DNA of 64,000 nucleotides, taken from contig CM043954.1 of the NCBI GenBank assembly GCA_014529385.2, positions 5,271,306 to 5,335,305 of the forward strand, given 5' to 3'. This stretch comes from Adiantum capillus-veneris (lineage: Eukaryota; Streptophyta; Polypodiopsida; Polypodiales; Pteridaceae). The position numbers were made by a program, and so were the translations under genes. Shown piece by piece: positions 22,440-34,993 of the stretch (the stretch's first letter is position 1; every line of letters begins with the position of its first letter). The notes under the pieces were generated by a model. That model ran no database searches and was not told the DNA's origin. It saw only the letters and a program-made list of their open reading frames with translations.

Positions 22440-24352
22440 TCTTATGGTCTTCAGGCCATACAGTTCTCTTTGTAGATATCTCTGTGACTTTAAGATAATC
22501 CAAAAGATGTCTGTTTATGGCCTCAAGGCCATAGGGTTAGGATAGTTGGAAGGTCTCAATATATAAATAGATATATGGCTTCAAAGACATATGGTACTTT
22601 ATTTATGTGTCACCCTATGGCCCTAAAGTCATGGGTTGTCATAGGGCCACAAGATGCCCTCTATGAGCACTAGTAAGAAACCATATATGCTTTATGTTGG
22701 CACCCTATGACCCGAGGGCCACAAGGTCTACCTCTTATGCTAGTAAGAAACCCTCTATGCTACATGTTGTCACTCTATGGCCTTTGGGCCATAGGGTTCC
22801 CTATGTGCTAGTAACACATCCTCTATGCTCTATGTTTGCACCCATGGACCTAGGGCCACAAGGTACCCTGTATGATAGTAAGAAATCATCTATTCTCTAT
22901 GATTGCACCCTATGGACCTAGGGCCACAAGGTAGCCTCTATGCTAGTAAGAAATCCTCTATGCTCAATATTGAAACCCTATGGCCCCAAGGCCATAGGAT
23001 GTCCTCTATGCTAGTACGAAAAACCCTCTACGCCCTATGTTGGCACCCTATGGAGATTTGAGGGCCACAAGGTACCCCTTATAATGCTACTAAGAAACCT
23101 TGTCTACATTGGCAACCTACAACCCCCGGGCCATAGGGTGCATCGAATGGCTCCTACGCCACATGGTGCCCTCTATGCTAGAAAGGAAACCTCTACGCTC
23201 TACATTGACACTCTATGGCCCCAAGGCCATAGGGTGCCCTTACGCCTTGTATGAAACCATTGAAACTCTATATTAGAATCTAAAGACCGTAGGCCACAAG
23301 GTGAGCTCGATGTTCGTAAGAAACCATCTAAACTCTATGTTGGTAGCCTATGGCCCAAAGGTCATAGGATAGCCAAGGAACCCTTTAGGAGCATTCCCCA
23401 CATAGAACACCTTATGGCCCCATGGTGATTTAGTAGCCTAGGTTCGCTTGTTAAGACTCTTTTATTTTTGTATCATATGGCCCGAGGAAAATAAGTTATC
23501 CTCTATGCTATCAAAAAACCGTTTATGCTCTTTGTTGGAATCATATGGCCCCAAGGACATAGGGTGCTCTCTATGGTAGCAAGAAACCCTCCATGCTATA
23601 TGTTTGCACGCTATGGCACCAAGGACACAGGGTGTCCTCCATGATAGTAAGAAACCCTCTATGCTCTAAGTTTACACCCCATTTGACTATGTTGACACCC
23701 TATGGCTCTGGGGCCATAGGGTGCTCCCTAGGGCCACAAAGTGCCCTTCAACTTAGGAAGAGACCCTTTATGCCCTAAATTGGTACTCTTTGGCCTCAGG
23801 GTCATAGGGTGCCTTCTATGCTAGTAGGATACATTATATGGTCTAGGTTTCCACTCTATAGTGTAGGACTAAAAGGTTTGCTCTATGAAGAAACCATGTA
23901 TACTATATTTTGGCAGTGTATGGCCCTAGGGATAGAAGGAAATCCTAGGGCTATAGGGTGTCCTCTATGCTACTATCATATGGTCCAAGGGTTAGATAGT
24001 GACGAAGGTATCATGTGTGTGAGAATTCTCTACTATATATACAAAAACCACTTTATTGGCACTATGGCGTCCCAAGGGCAACAAGGTTCTAATAAAAAGC
24101 CCTCTATGCTCTATGTTGGCACCCTTTGGTCCCAAGGCCATAGGGAGGTCTTTATGCTAGTAAAATTCCCTCTATGCACTATGTTTACGTGTATACTTAT
24201 AAGAAGCCATTTATACACTATGTTGGTGTCTTATGACCCTAGATCCATAAGATTTCCTCTATGGTAAAAGAGAAAGTGTACATGGGATATGATGGCATCC
24301 TATGGTCCTAGGTCCATAGGGTGTCCTCTATGCTAGCAAATTGTGTAAGCTA
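22440..24352. repeat. Inverted-box repeat block 2b
   Basis: The copy-2 version of block 2a. Perfect inverted boxes occur, for example around 22979-22999 (CCTATGGCC, CCAA loop, GGCCATAGG). Unit order is largely collinear with 19810-21752, so the array expanded by segmental duplication and not only by unit-level slippage. Confidence 0.9.
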
Positions 24353-24522
24353 AAAAATGCGATAAATATGCAACACGATATACAAAATTGAATCATTATC
24401 ATACATCATACATTTGTTGCTTTACCACACAGTTGAAGGGGTCTTTGCCTTCAAATATCATCATAACATTCAAACATTTAAATCAAAATTTCAAGTACTT
24501 TAATTCACAAATGCATTGATCT

Positions 24523-24650
24523 GTTGGTGGATGGAAGGTCCGGCTCACCATGCACTTTGATTTACAAATCCTGAGGGGAAAAAGTATTTGTGCTGGATTC
24601 TCCTTATGGCATTACACATGTTTTGGAACTTGCATTGCCTTCTACTTCCA
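24523..24650. repeat. Third, partial copy of the duplicated gene segment
   Basis: Begins GTTGGTGGATGGAAGGTC and ends CCTTCTACTTCCA. It matches 19058-19187, the part of the acidic exon that precedes copy 1 and is absent from copy 2. Divergence is higher than between copies 1 and 2. It implies at least one more duplication or rearrangement round. Confidence 0.85.
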
Positions 24651-25329
24651 ATTTACAAACTTAAACAATGGTTATACATTATACAATCATTTCTTTGCAA
24701 TAAACCTTGATACAATGTTCCGATTGCTACATGACAAGCTCAAAAATTATACTAGTCCTAGCTTCTCTCTATTGAAAAAAATTCAAGATATAAATTCCAA
24801 TTCTCTGCATCATCTAGAATAGAAACAAAATCATAGTTTGGAACAAAATACTCGCACTTTATATCTTTGAAAAAAATCTTGTTACAATCAAAGAACTATA
24901 TCTTCACATAATCCAAAGGACAAATGCTTCAATAACCATTTATACTACTATCTAAGCAAATAATTGGCATTTACAACAAATGTTGAATATATGTTTAATC
25001 TAGTTAGCTGCAATACAAAGATAATTATTTCAAAGCAAATATGTTTAATCTAGTTAGTTGCAATACAAAGATAATTATTTCAAATGCTTACACCCTCAAT
25101 TCACAATAGAAGAACTTACACCCAACAAAAAATGATCATACATCAATTGTTCAAACTCTCATTTTGGAATTTTGAGAACTAAATACTTTTTAGTTTTTTC
25201 TAGCTTATTTCATTCTCAATAGAATATTAAACCTTAATCACAAGATAAGAAATATATGTCCCTAATGTATATGGACACAAGATATAAGGCCAACGAAAAA
25301 TGTTCTTGAAACACTTAAAGAGTCTTTAG
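24651..25329. other. AT-rich non-coding stretch with a 2x50-bp tandem repeat
   Basis: No recognisable gene. A tandem duplication of a 50-bp unit lies at 24989-25088 (unit starts ATATGTTTAATCTAGTTAG and ends TTATTTCAAA, with one or two differences). Confidence 0.7.
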
Positions 25330-25930
25330 GTGACCTAGAATAACCAACCTATGGTCTAAAGGCCATAGGGTGTCATGTGATGGTTTATAAGATGTGTCCA
25401 TAAGAGCTAGGTGATTTGCATCCATAGGGTGATTTAAGTGCCCCTGTGGAGATTCTATGTCACCACCCTATGGCCCTAAGTACTTAGGGTATCCCAAATG
25501 CTCTTGGATAACTTATATTTCCTTCTAGAATAGCCCAAATACTCATGTGCCCGTTTAGAGACTTTATGTAATCTCTCTATATACATAAGATTGTAGGATA
25601 GCTGTGTTGACACCCTATGGCCTTAAGGCTGTAGACTAGCCCAAATGCTTATGTGCCCTTTTAAAGACTCTATGTAATCACCCTATATCCGTAAGATTGT
25701 AGGGTAGCCAAATTATTTTGGGGGATTCTATGTTGACACCCTATGGGCCTAAGGCTATAGAGTAACCCAGATGCTTATGTGCCCTTTTAGAGACTCGATG
25801 TAATCACCCTACATCTGTAAGGTTGTTGGGTATCCCATTTTCTTTTGGGGGATTCTATGGCCCTAGGGCCATAGGGTGTCATGTCTACACAGAACTCTAT
25901 GATCCTCAAGTCATAGTGTATTCTTCCCAA
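25330..25930. repeat. Inverted-box repeat block 3
   Basis: A separate variant of the repeat. The linker here includes AGCCCAAATGCTTATGTGCC and GAGACTCTATGTAATCACCC. At 25855-25874 it has the perfect 20-bp palindrome CTATGGCCCTAGGGCCATAG. Confidence 0.85.
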
Positions 25931-26232
25931 ACCTCATATGATCAATTAACTTTAAAGTATTACATAATATATATCTTATGACCATATATAAATGTAGAAC
26001 TCTATTTACCAAAACATGTCCATATAATATCATACACTTAAGTCTAATTCATTTATTGTGGAAAAACTCAAACTCACAAGTTCACATTTTTTCAAAGAAA
26101 ATAAATTGAGAACAATAACGAGCCAAACATCAATGTTTTAACATCATGGGCAGATTTGACATGGGACAAATAAAATAAAATGACAACAATAGTAATCTAA
26201 ATATCAGTAATGTAATATCATGGGTGGCTAGC
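25931..26232. other. AT-rich non-coding stretch
   Basis: Nothing recognisable. It lies directly downstream of the minus-strand relic and may be its former 3' flank. Confidence 0.4.
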
Positions 26233-26377
26233 TTAACCTGTTTCCTGTAGACTTTCTAGAATGGCCTCAGCACTTGCATCCAATGGTTCTTCAATTTCTT
26301 CTTCCTCTGAATCCTTTGCATTGACTTTCTCTATGCTATCCACACATGTCCACCTTCTAAGATCAAGGTCTTCTTCC

Positions 26378-26471
26378 ACTATGGAATGGCAAAGAGATTC
26401 CAATTGCGTCATTTGATCACTACTACTATGGAATGGCAAAGAGATTCCAATTGCGTCATTTGATCACTACT
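26378..26471. repeat. 2x47-bp tandem duplication in the relic's 3' part
   Basis: The unit starting ACTATGGAATGGCAAAGAG occurs at 26378 and again at 26425 with no differences that I can see. A 47-bp insertion shifts the frame, so it would have disrupted the C-terminal coding sequence if it lay in an exon. Perfect identity suggests it is recent. Confidence 0.9.
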
Positions 26472-27654
26472 ACTACATGAAACTGATATCACCTTTCTCT
26501 GTTGTTGTAGTGCCTCTTTAGTCCCATAGCCTAATGAGAAGATGTCTATCACTTGATCATCTTCTTTGAAACATATTCATTTGATTGCGCGACGTACAAA
26601 AAGGATTTGTCCGTGGTCACAGCATCATACTCGTCGTCATTGATGCAGAGAGTATGCATTGGCTCCAACAATGACTCTTTAACACTAGAGTAGTTGGTGT
26701 ACTGCTCTCCTTGACTGAAAAATGCCCAAACCCCAAAAACTACTTCGTGAAGAGCACATGTTTGGATGGTCTCTGATCCCATTAAGGAGCTCAAAGGTAG
26801 AACGTGCATTTCATACCATTTAGCTTTTTCAGAAATTGCCTTCTCTAGGGAAGCAGCATGCTGATACTTGACTAAGCCAGCAATTAAAAACTCTGATGCT
26901 TGATGTGCTATCCCACATACTCCATCAATTACTTTACCAAATTGGGTAGCACTCCAACCAGTAGATGTAAGACTTTTGTGTGTTGTGTCTATGATGCAAA
27001 CACCAACACGAATTTTAGAGCTATTCTCACTGCAGAGAAACTCAATGCCTTCCAAATTCTTTCCAACAAACTTGATTGTCCATGGTAAAATGAATTGCAA
27101 ACTAGAAGTTCCATTCTTTTGTGCAATGATCCACTGCACATATCCCCTAGTGATCTCAGGATTGGCTCTTTCTCCTTTCCTTTTTGTAGTAGGAGATTCA
27201 GCCATTGCGTACAACTCGTGAAGAGAGATTTGTAAATCTCATCTGTAATGTTATAATGAGACTTACATTTATCCCATGAAGTAACTGCTATTGCTGATGG
27301 ATCTATCTCTTTAAATGCCATCAACATTTGAGGCTCAAAAACCCTGGTCTTCTTTAAGACCGTTGCACGTGCAGTGAGGTCGAGAATGCCCGCTTGTTGA
27401 CGTGGTTGCTTCACTAAGCAGATCTTCTCATCTGCAAGCTCTTGTTGTAGTAGCTTGACATCATTATCTTCTAAACCAGCTAGGCATCTAAAGGCTGTTA
27501 TGCTTGGTTGTCACCCACGAGCAGTTGATGTCTAATGCTTCTCCAAGATGTGTATCCACTGATCATAAATTTCATCATCGTACATGACCATGTGTGCTTC
27601 TTTGTTGGCAAATTATTTATGGTTGAACACGATGTTCGCCACATTTACAAAGGC

Positions 27655-27733
27655 CTTCAAAATAAAGAAAAGAAAATTAACTTTATTTCAAGAAATATTT
27701 GTAACAAAACAAGCATAGGGAAGTGGAACTTAC
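27655..27733 (-). other. 79-bp intron in the ParB-like relic
   Basis: The donor GTAAGT matches the plant consensus. The acceptor AG at 27656-27655 is preceded by a T-rich tract (TTTTCTTTTCTTTATTTTG). The exon frames on either side are both open and join at phase 0. The presence of an intron argues against a reverse-transcribed origin for this relic. Confidence 0.72.
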
Positions 27734-29049
27734 ATCCCAACCTACTCGACTTGGATGACCGACAGGAACACCTGCCTTGGGTTTTGTTGGTTTAGAATAT
27801 GAAATCCATTGACTACGGCCATGCTTCAAGACCTCCACATAAGGCTGGTGTTTCATTGCTGTTATTCTCTCCATGTTCTCCATTTTGGAAATTCGAACAA
27901 CAACCTCTTTCGGAGCGTCTACCACTATCCTTGCAGTTCTAAACTTGTAGAACTCTTTTCTCAAAGCATACTTAGTGTTGTTGTTACGCAAAAAATCTCT
28001 AGCCGCTATGATGGAATGCTGATCAGCTAGAATCCAGTAGTGGTATGTTGATAGCTTGTCTCCATGCACTTCAGTTGTTTGTAAAGGCATTTTTGTAATT
28101 GGGTTATACCGCATCAAGTTTGCTGCACTGGAGACTGGCCTAGAGTTCCCTGCAAATTGCTTCAAGAGATATTTCACATCTACATCTGACAATGGTCTAC
28201 ATCTATAGCCTTCTGGTGCAAGGTTGCATTGCTCAACTGGGATCAATTGGGTAAATTGTACACCAAATTTAAAATAGTGGTCAATTTCGACGAATCCATC
28301 TAGCCCACTCTTAGAAGTTTTGGAAACTTCTTTATCAAGATCTTTTTCTTTGGGCTGTATAATAGAGTCCAACACAGCTAAGGATGCTAAGTCCACAACC
28401 ACTGCCACTGAGGGGGTTCCAACTATTAGGGTTGCAAGTCCACTAGAATCTCCTGCTTCTTGAGTCTATAAGGGTATAGCTGAAAGATTTCTTCGGCCAC
28501 ATTTCCACTATTTTCTCCAAGTGAGGGAGTCTAACTCTCCTTGAGCGTCTTAGATTGATTTGTTGTACCTGTGTCTTCATTCTTTCACTTCTTATTCTTC
28601 TTTGTGTTGCGCATTTTACCTAAATATTGATTGACTTTCTTAAAGCCCTCAATATATAAGTCTATAAAGTTCACTTGGAGTGTCATCTTGAAGCTCTATC
28701 CACCCTGCTTTTGTCATTGTCACTCCTTCATAATCAACCTTCACCAATTTTGAGCAAAGGCCATAGGCTCCAACAAGTAGGAGACACCATTGAGTAGTTT
28801 TACTCCAAGGCATGGAGACATTTCAAGATCTGAACAATCTTTCTTTATCTCCTTGACAATACCACAGTCCTTGAAGGGCAATTTCTCTTTATCTTGAAAG
28901 AACAAGTGGACTTTCTCATCACTTCCACCATTTGGTAAGTGAAAATCTAGATACCAAGAACTTGGTGTTGAGCCTATTGCATCAACTGACTTTGACTTTC
29001 TCTTCTGAGACATTTTCTGTGAAAAGAATGACATATATTTAGAAAAGAT

Positions 29050-32000
29050 GGATATTATTACATCCATATGGACCTAGGGCCATAGAGTCACCTCTATGCT
29101 AAACCATGTGGTCCTAGGTCCAAAGGGTGCCAACAAAATGGTTCTACAAGTGTACCTAGGCCACTCTATGGTAGTGTGATCACATGTTCCCTTATGACAT
29201 TAGAGGACCCTCAAATAAGTATCCCTTGAATGGCCTAAATACCCCTTTAGAGCCTCTACACAAACACCAAATGGAAATTTGTGGCCTGAAGGCCATAGGG
29301 TCCCCTGCATGCTAGTAAGAACCTCTCTATGCCCCAAGGCCACAAGGTGGCCACAATGTTTTAAAGAAACACTTCATGAGGGTTTTCTGGTAACCTATGA
29401 CCCCAGGGCCATATGGTGCTCTCCATGCAAGTAAAGACCACTATTTTCTCTATATTGAGGAGACCTTGTGGGATGAAGTCCATAGGGTCCCCTCTATGCT
29501 AGTAAGAACCTCTGTTTACTCTATAATGGCACCCTGTGGCCTGAAGGTCATAGGGTTCCCTCTATGCTACTAAGAATCTCTTTGTGCTCTATGCTCTATG
29601 ATCTATATTGACTTCCTATGGCCCCAAGACCACAAGGTGCCCTCATCGTTTCCAAAAACACCTCATTGTTTTTCTATGGCCCTAGGGCCATAGCTCTCTA
29701 TGCCGATATAAAACACCATGCTCTATATTAGCTCCCTAAGGCCTGAAGGCCATAGGGTTGGCCTCAAGGGCCCCAAGGGTGCTCTGTATGCCAATGAAAA
29801 ATACTATCGCTCTATATTGAGAAGACCTTGTGGGCTGAAGGCCATAGGAACCCTTCTATGATGGATTTTTGACAACCAATCCCCCTAGGTCAGGATGTTC
29901 TATATGCTAGTAAAAACACTATTTGCTCTATATTGGCACCATGTGACTTGAAAGCCATATGGTCCCCTATATTCTAGTAAGAGCCTCTCCATGCTCTATA
30001 TTGGCACCCTTTGGCCTGAAGACCATCATAGGGTCCGATCTTTGCTAGTAAGAACCGATCTATGCTCTATATTGGCATAGTAAGAACCTCTCTATGCTCT
30101 ACACATCCGATGACCCCAAGGCCACAAGTTGACCTCTATGTTTTGAAGAAACCCTTCAGGAGGGTTTTTTGGCAACCTATGGACCCAGGGCCATAGGGTG
30201 CTCTCTATGCCATTGAACAACCTTCATTGTTTTGGTACCCTATGGCCCCATGTATAAAGCAGTATTTGGTCTCTCTATGCTAATAAGAACTGTTCTTTGT
30301 TCTATATTGGCACCCTTTGTCCTGAAGACCATAGGGTCTGCTCTGTGCTAGTAAGAACCGATCTATTCTCTATATTCAGGCCATAGGGTCCCCTGTATGT
30401 TAGTAAGAACCTCTCTATGCTCTACACATACTATGACCCCAAGGGCACAAGGTGTCCTCTATGTTTTGAAGAAACCCTTCATGATGGTTTTTTGGCAACC
30501 TATGGACCCAGGGCCATAAGGTGATCTCTATGCTAGTAAAAACACTATTTGCTCTATATCCTGGAGACTTTGTGGGCTGAAGGCCATAGGTTCCCCCCTA
30601 TGCTAGTGAGAACCTCTATCTTCTCTATGTTGACACCCTGTGGCCTGAAGTCCATAGGGTTCCTTGTATGCTAGTAAGAAGCTCTCTATATTCTATGCTA
30701 TATGCTCTATATTGACATTCTATGGCCCCATGTATAAAGCACTATTTGGTCTCTCTATGTTAGTAAGAACCAATCTATGCTCTATATTGGCACCCTATGG
30801 CCTGAAGGCCATAGGGTCCCCCCTATGCTAGTAAGTAACTCTCTATGCTCTACACACCCTATATGTTTTGAAGAAACCCTTCATGAGGGTTTTTTGGCAA
30901 CCTATGGACCCAGGGCCATAGGATTCTTTCTATGCCATTGAGGAGACCTTGTGGGCTGAAGGCCATAGGGTCCCCTCTATGCTAGTAAGAACCTATGTTT
31001 TCTCTATGTTGACACCCTGTGGTCTGAAGGCCATAGGGTTCCCTCTATGATAGTAAGAAGCTCTCTATGATCTATGCTCTATATTGACATCCTATGGCCC
31101 CAAGGCCATAAGGTGCCCTCATAGTTTTGTAAAAACCCTCATTGTTTTGGCACATTATGCTCCCAAGTATAAAGCACTATTTGGTCTCTCTATGCTAGCA
31201 AGAACCGATCTGTGCTCTATATTGGGACCCTATGGCGTTCAGGCCATAGGGTTCTATGTATGCTAGTAAGAACCTCTCTATGCTCTACACATCTTATGAC
31301 CCTAAGGGCACAAGGTGCCTTGTATGTTTTAAAGAGACCCTTCATGAGGGTTTTTTTGGCAACCTATGGACCCAGGGCCATAGGGTGCTTTATATGCCAG
31401 TAAAAAACACTATTGCTCTATATTGATGAGACCTTGTGGGATGAAGGCCATAGGGTCCCCTCTATGGTAGTAAGAAGCTCTCTATGCTCTAAATTGACAT
31501 CCTATGGCCTCAAGGCCACAAGGTGCCCTCATTGTTTTGAAAAAACCCTCATCGTTTTGACACCTCAAGGCCCCATGTATAAAGCACTATTTGGTCTCTC
31601 TATGCTAGTAAGAACCGATCTACGCTCCATATTGGGAGCCTGTGGCCTTCAAGCCATAGAGTCCCCTGTATTCTTGTAAGAACCTCTCTATGCTCTACAC
31701 ATCTTAAAGAAACCATTCATGACAGTTTTTTGGCAACCTATGGACCCAGGTCCATAGGGTGCTCTCTACGCCAGTAAAAAACACTATTTTCTCTATATTC
31801 AGGAGACCTTGTGGACTGAAGGCCATAGGGTCCCCTCTATGCTAGTAAGAATCTCTATTATCTCTATATTGACACCCTGTGGCCTGAAGGCCATAGGGTT
31901 CCCTCTATGGTAGTAAGAAGCTTTCTATGCTCTTTACTCTATGCTCTATGCTCTAAATTGACATCCTATGGCCCCAAGCACTATTTGGTTTCTCTATGCT

Positions 32001-32440
32001 AGTAAGAACCGATCTATGCTCCATATTGGGAGCCTGTGGCCTTCAGGCCATAGAGTCCCCTGTATTCTAGTAAGAACCTCTCTATGATCTACACATCTTA
32101 TGACCCTAAGGACACAAGGTGCCCTGTATGTTTTAAAGAAACCATTCATGATAGTTTTTTGGCAACCTATGGACCCAGGTCCAAAGGGTGATCTCTATGC
32201 CAGTAAAACACACTATTTTCTCTATATTGAGGAGACCTTGTGGGCTGAAGGCCATAGGGTCCCCTCTATGCTAGTAAGAACCTCTGTTATCTCTATATTG
32301 ACACCCTGTGGCCTGAAGGCCATAGGATTCCCTCTATGGTAGTAAGAAGCCATCTAAACTCTTTGCTCTATGCTCTACATAGAGATCCTATGGCCCGAAG
32401 GCCACAAGGTGCCCTCATTGTTTCAGATAGAAAGTAGGGC
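29050..32440. repeat. Inverted-box repeat block 4 with higher-order structure
   Basis: About 3.4 kb. Units include CCTGTGGCCTGAAGGCCATAGGG and CCTTGTGGGCTGAAGGCC boxes with linkers CTATGCTAGTAAGAACC and GTTTTGAAGAAACCCTTC. The marker TTTTTTGGCAACCTATGGAC recurs near 30163, 30488, 30890, 31356, 31724 and 32157, spaced about 320-470 bp, so a higher-order unit made of several boxes is itself repeated. A perfect stem lies at 30793-30816 (CCCTATGGCC, loop TGAA, GGCCATAGGG). Confidence 0.9.
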
Positions 32441-33835
32441 ACCTTGTGACCCTAGGGAACATAGCGAATCCTATGGCCCTTGAGATTGTAGATTGTCACC
32501 CTATGGACCTTGGACCACAAGGTCTTTAGATGGGACAGAGGGCATCAAAGGCCCCGAGGGTGGCCTACGTACATAGGGTACACCATGGTGCATATTAACG
32601 GGCACCATGGTAGCCCCATGCACCTAGGGATCTAGGGCCATAGGATCTCCAAAAGGAACATAGGGAATCATATGGCCCTTGCGATTGTACATTGCCACCC
32701 CATGGAACTTGGGCCATAGGGTCTTCAGATGGAACGTAGAGCACCTTGTGACCCTAGGGAACATAGGGAATCCTATGGCCCTTCAGATTGTAGGTTGTCA
32801 CCCTATGGCCCTTGGGCCACAAGGTCTCTAGATGGGACGTAGGGCACCCTGTGATCCTATGGATATAGGGCCATAGGATCTCCAAAAAAAACATATGGAA
32901 CCCTATGGTCCTTGAGATTGTACAAATACACCCCATGGCCCTTGGGCCACAAGGTCTCAAGATGGAACATAGGGCACCTTTTGATCCTATGGCCATAGGT
33001 TCCTTATGTTCCTTTTGGAGATTTTATGGCACTAGGGCCATAGGATCTTCAGAAGGAACATAGGTAACCATATGGCCCTTGAGATTGTACATTGCCATCC
33101 TATGGCCCTTGGGCCACAGTGTCTCTTGATGGGACATAGGACACCCTGTGATCCTATGTCCGTAGGGCCCTATGTTCCTTTTGGAGATCCTATGGCCCGA
33201 GGACCATAGGATCTCCAAAAGGAACATAGGGAACCCTGTGATCCTATGTCCGTAGGGCCATATGTTCATTTTGGATATCCTATGGCTCGAGGACCATAGG
33301 ATCTCCAAAAGGAACATAGGGAGCCCTATGGCCCTTGAGATTCTACATTCCCACACTATGGCCCTTGGGCCACAAGGTCTCCAATAGGTCACCCTTTGAT
33401 CCTATGGCCCTAGGTTATTAATGTTTCTTTTGGAGATTCTATGGCCCTAGTGCCACCCTATCTCCAAAAGGAACATAGGGAACCCTATGGCCCTTGAGAT
33501 TGTACATTGCCACCCTAAGGCCCTTGGGCCACAAGGTCTCTAGATCGGACATAGAGCACCATGTGATCCTATGGCCATAGTGCCATATATATGTTTTGGA
33601 GATCCTATGGCCCTATGGCCATAGGATCTTCAATAGGAACATAGGGAACCCTATGACCCTTGAGATTGTACATTGTCACCCTATGGCCAGATGGGACATT
33701 GGTCACCCTATAGTACAATGTGAGACCACCCTATGGCCTTATGGTCATAGGGTGCCTTAGGGCCATATGTTACTCTTTAGTATGAGGTGAAACCCTATGT
33801 AGCCACACCCTGCCTGCCCTTCTAAAGATTCAATG
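32441..33835. repeat. Inverted-box repeat block 5
   Basis: A distinct subfamily. Boxes alternate with GATCTCCAAAAGGAACATAG and with GGCCCTTGAGATTGTACATT (near 32470, 32670, 32775, 32905, 33070, 33328, 33485 and 33652), spaced about 100-260 bp. Box pairs such as CCTATGGCC...GGCCATAGG are frequent. Confidence 0.9.
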
Positions 33836-34149
33836 TCTAGTTTTATTTTAGTGACTACAAATGAATTTAAAGAAACTATATTACACCATATCTTACAAGC
33901 ACATATAGTGTACACTTTCTTTCCCACCTTCTTGCCTCTTTTTTTTTCCCATCCTCCCGCAATTGAACCCTAATCCATTCTCATACAACAACGTGCTCTA
34001 CTCGTCCTCTTACAACGTGTGCCCAACTCCCCACAACCCAATTATAGGTATCTATAGTTTCAGCATTTTTTGTAGTTATTGTCTTTTGCATTTGCAGGTT
34101 TATAATTTTTTGTTGTAATTAGAGATTTTTGCAGTTAGAGTTTTACAAT
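33836..34149. other. AT-rich non-coding stretch
   Basis: T/C-rich at 33915-33960, otherwise AT-rich. No recognisable gene. Confidence 0.4.
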
Positions 34150-34324
34150 TTTACAGTATTAGGTCACTTATGAGGAGTTTTCTCTTTTACAGATTTAGGT
34201 CCCTAATAAGAGTTTTTCGTTTTACAAATTTAGGTCCCTAATTAGTGTCTTCTGTTTTATATTTTTAGGTCTCTAATTAGAGTATTCTGTATTACAGTTT
34301 TAGATCTCTAATTAGAGATTTTTA
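34150..34324. repeat. 5x35-bp tandem repeat
   Basis: Units start at 34150, 34185, 34220, 34255 and 34290, an exact 35-bp period. The consensus is TTTTACAGATTTAGGTCCCTAATTAGAG plus a T-rich end. Units differ at several positions each. Degenerate continuation is seen to about 34380. Confidence 0.9.
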
Positions 34325-34687
34325 TGTTTTATAGTTCTACAGTCTACAGTTTTATAGTTTTAGAGATGTAATTAATGATTTTTGTTTATTGTTCTAGAGA
34401 GAGGTGATTCACAACACTGCTAAAACATAATTAGATTAAGAACAGTTAAAACTAAATTAAGCAAAAAGATTAGGGTTTCTACAGGTTACCTCGGAGTAAA
34501 TCTGTGTTTGATGAAAACTGGCTACAGTAGTAACAAGCAGTAACTTAGGTGTGTTGAGGCCGCGACGATGATGTTTACAGATCTATGTTTGGGAGGTCGT
34601 GACAACAGTCCTTCTGTTGAAGTTTGTGGCGATGGCTTCGCGTAGATCTGTGTGCGCGTCGCAATGATGGCGTAGAACTGTATACGT
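34325..34687. other. Non-coding stretch before the GA microsatellite
   Basis: No supported gene. It is somewhat richer in G+C and CpG (for example 34555-34680) than its surroundings, which could indicate former promoter or 5' UTR sequence. No matching downstream exon was found. Confidence 0.35.
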
Positions 34688-34702
34688 AGGGAGAGAGAGA
34701 GA

Positions 34703-34760
<58 letters not shown>
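34688..34760. repeat. (GA)n microsatellite
   Basis: About 73 bp of nearly uninterrupted GA dinucleotides with a GGGA interruption at about 34705. Shorter GA-rich runs follow to 34866. The Ser/Leu-repeat ORFs on the minus strand here are artefacts of it. Confidence 0.97.
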
Positions 34761-34766
<6 letters not shown>

Positions 34767-34993
34767 AGCTATGTGCAGGCTTCTGTGTAGGTTTCGAGCA
34801 AGAAACGAGAGAGAGAAAGAGAGCGACAACGCGGAAAAAATTGTGGTAGAGAGAGAAAGAGAGAGATAAGGTTAGTTAGGTTAGGTTAGATATTCCAAAT
34901 TTGAATTTTGAATGTAGGGGTTGTTCTTACGGGTTTGCAGTCGAGATTACTAGAGTTCTAGGCTTTGTGCGAAAATGAGACATAGCTCGTTGG

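Larger units (their letters stand above)
21801..24352. repeat. Segmental tandem duplication, copy 2 (2.55 kb)
   Basis: Second copy of 19176-21752, diverged by scattered substitutions and a few indels. It begins abruptly inside the acidic exon, so the upstream 118 bp present in copy 1 (19058-19175) are missing here. A diverged copy of that missing part lies beyond the right end, at 24523-24650. Confidence 0.92.
26233..29016 (-). pseudogene. Spliced gene relic with possible ParB/sulfiredoxin-like motif
   Basis: Minus strand. A 3' acceptor (TTCTTTTCACAG) precedes ATG at 29013 (MSQKRKSKSVD). Coding runs to about 28750, where a one-base shift moves it to VKVDYEGVTMTKAGWIEL. From about 28441 to 27734 a long open stretch contains IPVEQCNLAPEGYRCRPLSD, followed by YHYWILADQHSIIAARDF, which resembles the GQHR box of ParB and sulfiredoxin folds. 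A splice junction is visible: GAT|GTAAGT at 27734/27733 and TTTTGAAG|GCC at 27655/27654 (79-bp intron, phase 0), after which the frame continues as AFVNVANIVFNHK. That exon has TAA, TAG and TGA stops and a frameshift near 27200. It ends with a soluble-looking domain (to 26549) and, in another frame, an acidic tail (to 26233). I do not recognise the full protein. The frameshifts and stops make it a pseudogene. Confidence 0.6.

Noticed and set aside
20067-24267. Many 60-150 codon ORFs rich in Tyr, Gly, Leu and His, also at 31.0-33.4 kb
   Set aside because: They follow the period of the inverted-box repeat, change frame with each unit type and show no protein motif.
34522-34829. Ser/Leu-repeat ORFs on the minus strand
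   Set aside because: They are translations of the (GA)n microsatellite and have no other coding support.
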